NCBI GenBank assembly: GCA_021802185.1
Contig: JAKAAV010000058.1
Location: 1-9,309 of the forward strand
Source of the DNA: Chloroflexota bacterium
Lineage (GTDB): Bacteria; Chloroflexota; Limnocylindria; Limnocylindrales; CSP1-4
Reading direction: 5' to 3'
Length of the DNA stretch: 9,309 nt
The position numbers were made by a program, and so were the translations under genes. Positions 6,627 to 9,309 of the stretch are shown piece by piece. The notes beneath the pieces were generated by a model. That model saw only the letters and a program-made list of their open reading frames with translations. It was not told where the DNA came from and did no database searches. Every line of letters starts with the position of its first letter. The stretch's first letter is position 1.

Positions 6627-8141
6627 ATGCAGCTCCATCGCCGATCACCCGTCGCCGACGACGCCGCACAGCCGTCGCCCGACATCGACCCTCAGTCTGC
6701 GCGGCGGGCAGAGCGGCAGCCGGCGTCGCGCGCGCGCGCCACGACGTGGGTCGCGGTCGCCGGCGCCGTGCTCATCGCCGGCAGCGCCCTGTTCGCCGGC
6801 GGGTTCACGCTCGGACGCCAGACCGCGCTGACCGACGGCACGCCCCAGGCCCTCGCGGCCGACCTGCAGCCCTTCTGGGACGCGTTCAACTCGATCGAGC
6901 AGCGCTACGCCGGCGTCCCGGTCTCGCGACGTGCCGTCATCGAGGGCGCGATCGGCGGGATGTTCAAGGCGCTGGGCGACCCGTTCTCGATGTACATGAC
7001 GGGCGAGGCCTATCGGGCGTCGCTGACCGGGCTGTCGGGGCAGTTCGAAGGGATCGGCGCGGTGATCACGACGGTTGACGACCACGGCAGCCAGGGATGC
7101 TCCCCGGCCGGGACCACGTGCCACGTCGCCGTCTCGAGCCTCATCCCGGGAGCGCCGGCGGAGCGCGCGGGTCTCCGGCCAGCCGACGTCATGCTCTCGG
7201 TCGACGGCACGAGCGTCGCGGGCAAGACGATCGACCAGGTGGTCACCCTCGTCCGCGGCCCCGCGGGGACGGCCGTGACCCTTCGCGTCCAGCGCGGCGA
7301 CGCGCCGCCGTTCGACGTCCGGATCGTTCGCGCGGTGATCAACTCGGTCGACGTGACGAGTCGCGTGATCGCGAACGGGACACTCGGATACATCCGGATC
7401 TCCGCGTTCGGGTCCGGGGTGGCCGCGGACTTCACGACCCAGCTCCACACGCTGCTCGCCGACCACGTGCGCGGCCTCGTGCTCGACCTCCGCGACGATC
7501 CCGGCGGCTTCGTCGACCAGGCCCGGACGATCGCGAGCCAGTTCATCGCCCGCGGCCCGATCTACTGGGAGGAGATCGCCGGTGGCAGCCGTCGCCCGAT
7601 CGACGCCGAGCCCGGCGGGATCGCCACGAGCGGGAACCCGCCGATGATCGTGCTGGTCAACAAGGGGACGGCGAGCGCCTCCGAGATCCTCGCGGGAGCC
7701 CTGCAGGAGACCGGGCGCGCCCGGCTGCTCGGGACGACCACGTACGGGAAGGGCACCGTGCAGGAGTGGCAGCAGCTCGGACAGGACATGGGTGGCTTCC
7801 GGCTGACGATCGCGCGCTGGCTGACGCCCTCGAGGCAGTGGATCAACGGCAAGGGCCTCACGCCGAACGTCGCCTACCACGCGCCGACGACCGCGGCGAT
7901 CGGGTCGGATCCGGAGCTCGACCGGGCGATCCAGCTGCTGACGACCGACTCGGCCCCGTCGACGGACGTCCGGGGGACCGACGGTGACCGGGCGACGGCC
8001 GGCCCGGGAGCAGCCAGCAAGTCGTCGCCGGCGGGGAGCGGGGCGCCGCCACCGCCAGTCGTCACCGGTTCGGTGCCGAGCCGAGGGCCGGGCGGCACGG
8101 TCCAGGTGTCGCTGCGGCCGGGCGCCGGAGCGCTCCTGTAG
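6627..8141 (+). CDS. S41-family C-terminal processing protease (CtpA/Prc type), membrane-anchored
   Basis: 504 residues from ATG 6627, with GAGG at 6618-6621 and five bases of spacing. An in-frame ATG at 6441 is rejected because it adds only low-complexity Arg-rich sequence. Order: a cytoplasmic Ala/Arg-rich N-terminus, one TM/signal anchor (about 41-62), a helical region with FNSIEQRYAGVPVSRRAVIEG (the S41 N-terminal domain), a PDZ domain (about 135-236, FEGIGAVI to GLRPADVMLSVDG), and then the protease core. The Ser/Lys dyad is S350 (GTASASEI) and K375 (TTYGKGTVQ). Their 25-residue separation is the same as in E. coli Prc. It would trim exported proteins at their C-termini on the outer face of the membrane. 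A Pro/Gly/Ser-rich tail (about 440-504) follows. Lying after ftsEX and before smpB matches the order seen in Streptomyces. Confidence 0.93.
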   Translation: MQLHRRSPVADDAAQPSPDIDPQSARRAERQPASRARATTWVAVAGAVLIAGSALFAGGFTLGRQTALTDGTPQALAADLQPFWDAFNSIEQRYAGVPVSRRAVIEGAIGGMFKALGDPFSMYMTGEAYRASLTGLSGQFEGIGAVITTVDDHGSQGCSPAGTTCHVAVSSLIPGAPAERAGLRPADVMLSVDGTSVAGKTIDQVVTLVRGPAGTAVTLRVQRGDAPPFDVRIVRAVINSVDVTSRVIANGTLGYIRISAFGSGVAADFTTQLHTLLADHVRGLVLDLRDDPGGFVDQARTIASQFIARGPIYWEEIAGGSRRPIDAEPGGIATSGNPPMIVLVNKGTASASEILAGALQETGRARLLGTTTYGKGTVQEWQQLGQDMGGFRLTIARWLTPSRQWINGKGLTPNVAYHAPTTAAIGSDPELDRAIQLLTTDSAPSTDVRGTDGDRATAGPGAASKSSPAGSGAPPPPVVTGSVPSRGPGGTVQVSLRPGAGALL

Positions 8142-8194
8142 CGCTCGGGGCTTCAACGGAACGCCAGGTGATTCGCGGGCCGCGGTTCCGGCTC

Positions 8195-8223
8195 TTGTCT
8201 TCGGCCGCATCGACCGGTAGTAT
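8195..8223 (+). promoter_or_regulatory. Sigma70-type promoter for the 8231-8347 RNA element
   Basis: TTGTCT (8195-8200), a 17-base spacer and TAGTAT (8218-8223). The expected start is near 8230-8231, about 21 bases before the GTG of the 14-codon ORF. It lies 53 bases downstream of the protease stop, so the leader element and perhaps smpB can be transcribed independently of the protease gene. Confidence 0.68.
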
Positions 8224-8234
8224 TCGTCGCAACG

Positions 8235-8246
8235 AAAGGAGGTGAT
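8235..8246 (+). promoter_or_regulatory. Unusually extended, perfect Shine-Dalgarno
   Basis: AAAGGAGGTGAT is fully complementary over 12 bases to the conserved 16S rRNA 3' tail (ATCACCTCCTTT). All other genes here have short or unclear ribosome-binding sites. Its core AGGAGG ends nine bases before GTG 8252. Confidence 0.8.
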
Positions 8247-8251
8247 GTGCA

Positions 8252-8296
8252 GTGATAGATAGTCATTGCACCACCTCGCGGGAGGCAGCGGCCTAA
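8252..8296 (+). CDS. 14-codon leader-peptide-like ORF
   Basis: GTG 8252 to TAA 8294-8296 would encode MIDSHCTTSREAAA, read behind the perfect Shine-Dalgarno. The ORF spans the switch region: its start lies in the loop of hairpin A, and its stop lies in the loop side of hairpin B. Translating ribosomes would therefore open both. A competing ATG at 8245 gives only MCSDR and overlaps the Shine-Dalgarno. The function of the peptide is unknown. Thr-Thr, His and Cys codons in the middle could act as a sensor if this is an attenuator, but none is repeated enough to name an amino acid. Confidence 0.5.
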   Translation: MIDSHCTTSREAAA

Positions 8297-8316
8297 CACC
8301 GCGGGTGGTTCGCAAC

Positions 8317-8347
8317 CGGACGCCGGCCCTTGTCGGGCCGGCGTCCG
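8317..8347 (+). terminator. Strong GC hairpin, terminator-like
   Basis: A 13-bp perfect stem (CGGACGCCGGCCC / GGGCCGGCGTCCG) with a five-base loop TTGTC. No T-tract follows, so it may act as a U-less terminator, a pause site or a transcript-stabilising 3' end. It lies 21 bases after the 14-codon ORF and 102 bases before smpB. Confidence 0.6.
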
Positions 8348-8370
8348 TGCGTCCACGGGGCTCCGTTCGG

Positions 8371-8376
8371 TATGCT
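8371..8376 (+). promoter_or_regulatory. Possible -10 element for smpB
   Basis: TATGCT, preceded by TTCGG, lies just after the 13-bp hairpin. The -35 region (TGCGTC at 17 bases) is poor. If it is used, the smpB leader would be about 67 bases and independent of the element upstream. Confidence 0.33.
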
Positions 8377-8449
8377 GTCCCGCGCCGCGCGGCGGCGAGG
8401 GCCCGGATCCACGCCCCGATCGTCAGTCTCGCCCCGTCCAGGTACACCG

Positions 8450-8914
8450 ATGCCCGAGCACACCGTCACGCTCAACCGGAAGGCACGCCACGAGTACTCC
8501 ATCGAGGAGACGGTCGAGGCGGGCATCGCGCTGACCGGAACGGAGATCAAGAGCGTCCGCGAGGGCAGGGTCAACCTGAACGACGCGTACGCGCGGATCG
8601 AGCGCGGCGAGGCGTGGCTCATCGGTGCGCACATCGCTCCGTACGCGGGCGGCAACCGCTTCAACCACGACACGCGCCGGACGCGGAAGCTGCTCCTCCA
8701 TCGCAGCGAGATCGACGAGCTGCTCGGGATGACGACCAGGAAGGGCCTCACGCTGGTGCCGCTGCGCATGTACATCTCCGACAAGGGTCTCGCGAAGATC
8801 GAGCTCGGGGTGGCGCGCGGGAAGCAGCAGCACGACCGACGCCGGGAGATCGCCGCACGCGACGCCAGGCGCGAGCTCGAACGGGAGCTCGCCGACGTCG
8901 ACCGAGGACGCTGA
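8450..8914 (+). CDS. smpB: SsrA-binding protein SmpB
   Basis: SmpB binds tmRNA and delivers it to ribosomes stalled without a stop codon; its C-terminal tail takes the place of mRNA in the decoding channel. 154 residues from ATG 8450, the usual length. Family sequence is clear: NRKARHEYSIEETVEAGIAL, then GTEIKSVREG (30-39), the oligonucleotide-binding beta-barrel core with HIAPYAGGNRFNHDTRRTRKLLLH, then TLVPLRMYISDKGLAKIELGVARGK. The tail GKQQHDRRREIAARDARRELERE (from 124) keeps the H128-D129-R box and forms the basic helix that enters the mRNA path. Its RNA partner ssrA begins about 116 bases downstream under its own promoter. Only a weak AGG-type ribosome-binding site is visible. Confidence 0.97.
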   Translation: MPEHTVTLNRKARHEYSIEETVEAGIALTGTEIKSVREGRVNLNDAYARIERGEAWLIGAHIAPYAGGNRFNHDTRRTRKLLLHRSEIDELLGMTTRKGLTLVPLRMYISDKGLAKIELGVARGKQQHDRRREIAARDARRELERELADVDRGR

Positions 8915-8974
8915 CGCGCGGAGGCATCGGACGTGGGGCCGACGGGCGGCGGACGGTCCGGCGAAGCAGAGGGC

Positions 8975-9003
8975 TTGGATTCCAGGGGCGAGTCGGATAG
9001 AAT
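8975..9003 (+). promoter_or_regulatory. Sigma70-type promoter of ssrA
   Basis: TTGGAT (8975-8980), a 17-base spacer and TAGAAT (8998-9003). Transcription is expected from about 9010, giving a pre-tmRNA with a leader of about 20 bases that would be removed by RNase P. Confidence 0.8.
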
Positions 9004-9011
9004 AGAACATC

Positions 9012-9025
9012 CGAACGGAAGTTCG
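9012..9025 (+). other. Hairpin in the pre-tmRNA 5' leader
   Basis: CGAAC-GGAA-GTTCG is a 5-bp stem closed by a GNRA tetraloop. It lies between the predicted transcription start and the mature tmRNA 5' end, six bases before it. It may shape RNase P processing. Confidence 0.5.
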
Positions 9026-9030
9026 AACCT

Positions 9031-9309
9031 GGGGATGCGTGGTTTCGACAGGGCCCGAACCCCGGGAAACGCGAGCCGAGGTGCCGTCTGGCCTCGTTAA
9101 ACAGGCGGCAAACGAAGTAACTGGCAACCGCCAGCCTGCTCTCGCCCTCGCCGCTTAGGCGGTAAGGTGAGCGTGGAAGCAGCCTCATCCCCGTGGGCTG
9201 TGGAAGCGTCATTCAGCGGGGATGCAGCTCCGGGGAGCGTCGCGTAGCCGGAGAGCAAGCCCGATCTAGGGGGACGTGACTGGACCGGCCGGAACGCTGC
9301 CGATGGCGG
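9031..9309 (+). ncRNA. ssrA: Transfer-messenger RNA (3' partial)
   Basis: tmRNA rescues stalled ribosomes, acting as an alanyl-tRNA and then as an mRNA encoding a degradation tag. The 5' end GGGGATGCGTGGTTTCGACAG matches the conserved tRNA-like domain start. Pseudoknot PK1 follows: CGAGG pairs with CCTCG, and the loop TGCCGTCTG pairs with CAGGCGGCA (one G-U), ending at 9110. The tag is read from GGC 9123 to TAG 9156-9158 as GNRQPALALAA, with the first Ala supplied by the charged tRNA. The chosen resume codon has U at -5 and A at -4 (GTAACT before it), the conserved register signal. The tag ends in the ClpXP-type ALAA. The window stops before the 3' half of the tRNA-like domain and CCA, so about 279 bases are present. 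Confidence 0.95.

Larger units (their letters stand above)
8231..8347 (+). ncRNA. Candidate leader RNA / attenuator-like element upstream of smpB
   Basis: The stretch runs from the predicted start (~8231) to the end of a strong hairpin (8347). Hairpin A pairs 8239-8251 with 8267-8277 (11 bp, bulge AT at 8245-8246) and buries the Shine-Dalgarno, leaving GTG 8252 in the loop. Hairpin B pairs CCACC-CGCGG (8271-8281, T8276 bulged) with CCGCG-GGTGG (8299-8308). It has an inner AGGC/GCCT stem (8283-8286/8291-8294) and an outer TTGC/GCAA stem (8266-8269/8312-8315). A and B share 8266-8277, so only one can form; B frees the Shine-Dalgarno. A 13-bp hairpin follows at once. This resembles the logic of a translational switch or leader-peptide attenuator. 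It could also be a free RNA of about 117 bases. I recognise no named RNA family. Confidence 0.5.

Noticed and set aside
4307..6685. Very long open frame on the minus strand across ftsE-ftsX
   Set aside because: It mirrors the codons of clear genes on the + strand in a high-GC sequence; its product is Arg/Asp/His-rich with no domain. The same holds for the long minus-strand frames at 1056-2693, 2423-3952 and 6645-8447.
8157..8190. CGGAAC/GTTCCG hairpin as protease terminator
   Set aside because: Six base pairs around a 22-base loop with no T-tract, just ahead of a promoter; could be chance in GC-rich DNA.
8235..8246. Fragment of a reverse-strand 16S rRNA 3' end
   Set aside because: AAAGGAGGTGAT equals the reverse complement of the 16S tail, but the bases beyond it do not continue into 16S sequence; it is a Shine-Dalgarno.
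8299..8347. T-box riboswitch (GGGTGGTTCGCAACC followed by a terminator-like hairpin)
   Set aside because: The T-box core TGGnACCGCG is not matched, there is no room for Stem I, and the downstream gene is smpB rather than an aminoacyl-tRNA synthetase or amino-acid gene.

Overview
This is a high-GC window of bacterial housekeeping genes, all on the + strand, with no mobile elements, CRISPR arrays or convincing minus-strand genes. The order secA(end) - ydcF-like - Cys-rich ORF - prfB - GNAT - hisN-like - ftsE - ftsX - S41 protease - smpB - ssrA resembles the prfB-ftsEX-ctpA-smpB block of Actinobacteria and the secA-prfB block of Firmicutes. The tmRNA tag ends in ALALAA, and the three good promoters are sigma70-like (TTGnnT-N17-TAnnnT). 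I infer a high-GC Terrabacteria member. Chloroflexota fits best in my judgement and an actinobacterium is possible, but the sequence alone does not settle it.

Layout. (1) Positions 1-988: the C-terminal tail of SecA with its SEC-C metal-binding motif, followed by a membrane-anchored DUF218/YdcF-like protein. (2) Positions 1098-4520: a consensus promoter and a structured leader precede a tightly packed probable operon. It encodes a 75-residue protein with eight cysteines, release factor 2 with an intact programmed +1 frameshift site, a two-domain GNAT-like acetyltransferase, and a HisN/IMPase-type phosphatase. (3) Positions 4521-4741: an intergenic array of a 35-bp dyad-rich repeat. (4) Positions 4742-8141: ftsE, ftsX and an S41 C-terminal processing protease. 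FtsEX couples division to cell-wall hydrolysis; the protease is anchored on the outer side of the membrane. (5) Positions 8142-8449: a 308-base gap that is not empty. It holds a consensus promoter, a 12-base perfect Shine-Dalgarno, a 14-codon ORF, two mutually exclusive hairpins and a 13-bp GC hairpin. (6) Positions 8450-9309: smpB, then a consensus promoter and the tmRNA gene ssrA, which is cut by the window end.

Functional theme. RF2, SmpB and tmRNA all act on ribosomes at stop codons or at the ends of messages. Eight of the ten main genes end in TGA, the codon read by RF2, and two end in TAG. prfB itself contains the in-frame TGA that senses RF2 supply. The strongest candidate for something undescribed is the leader-like RNA element at 8231-8347 between the protease gene and smpB. 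Next come the Cys-rich protein coupled to prfB and the repeat array before ftsE.
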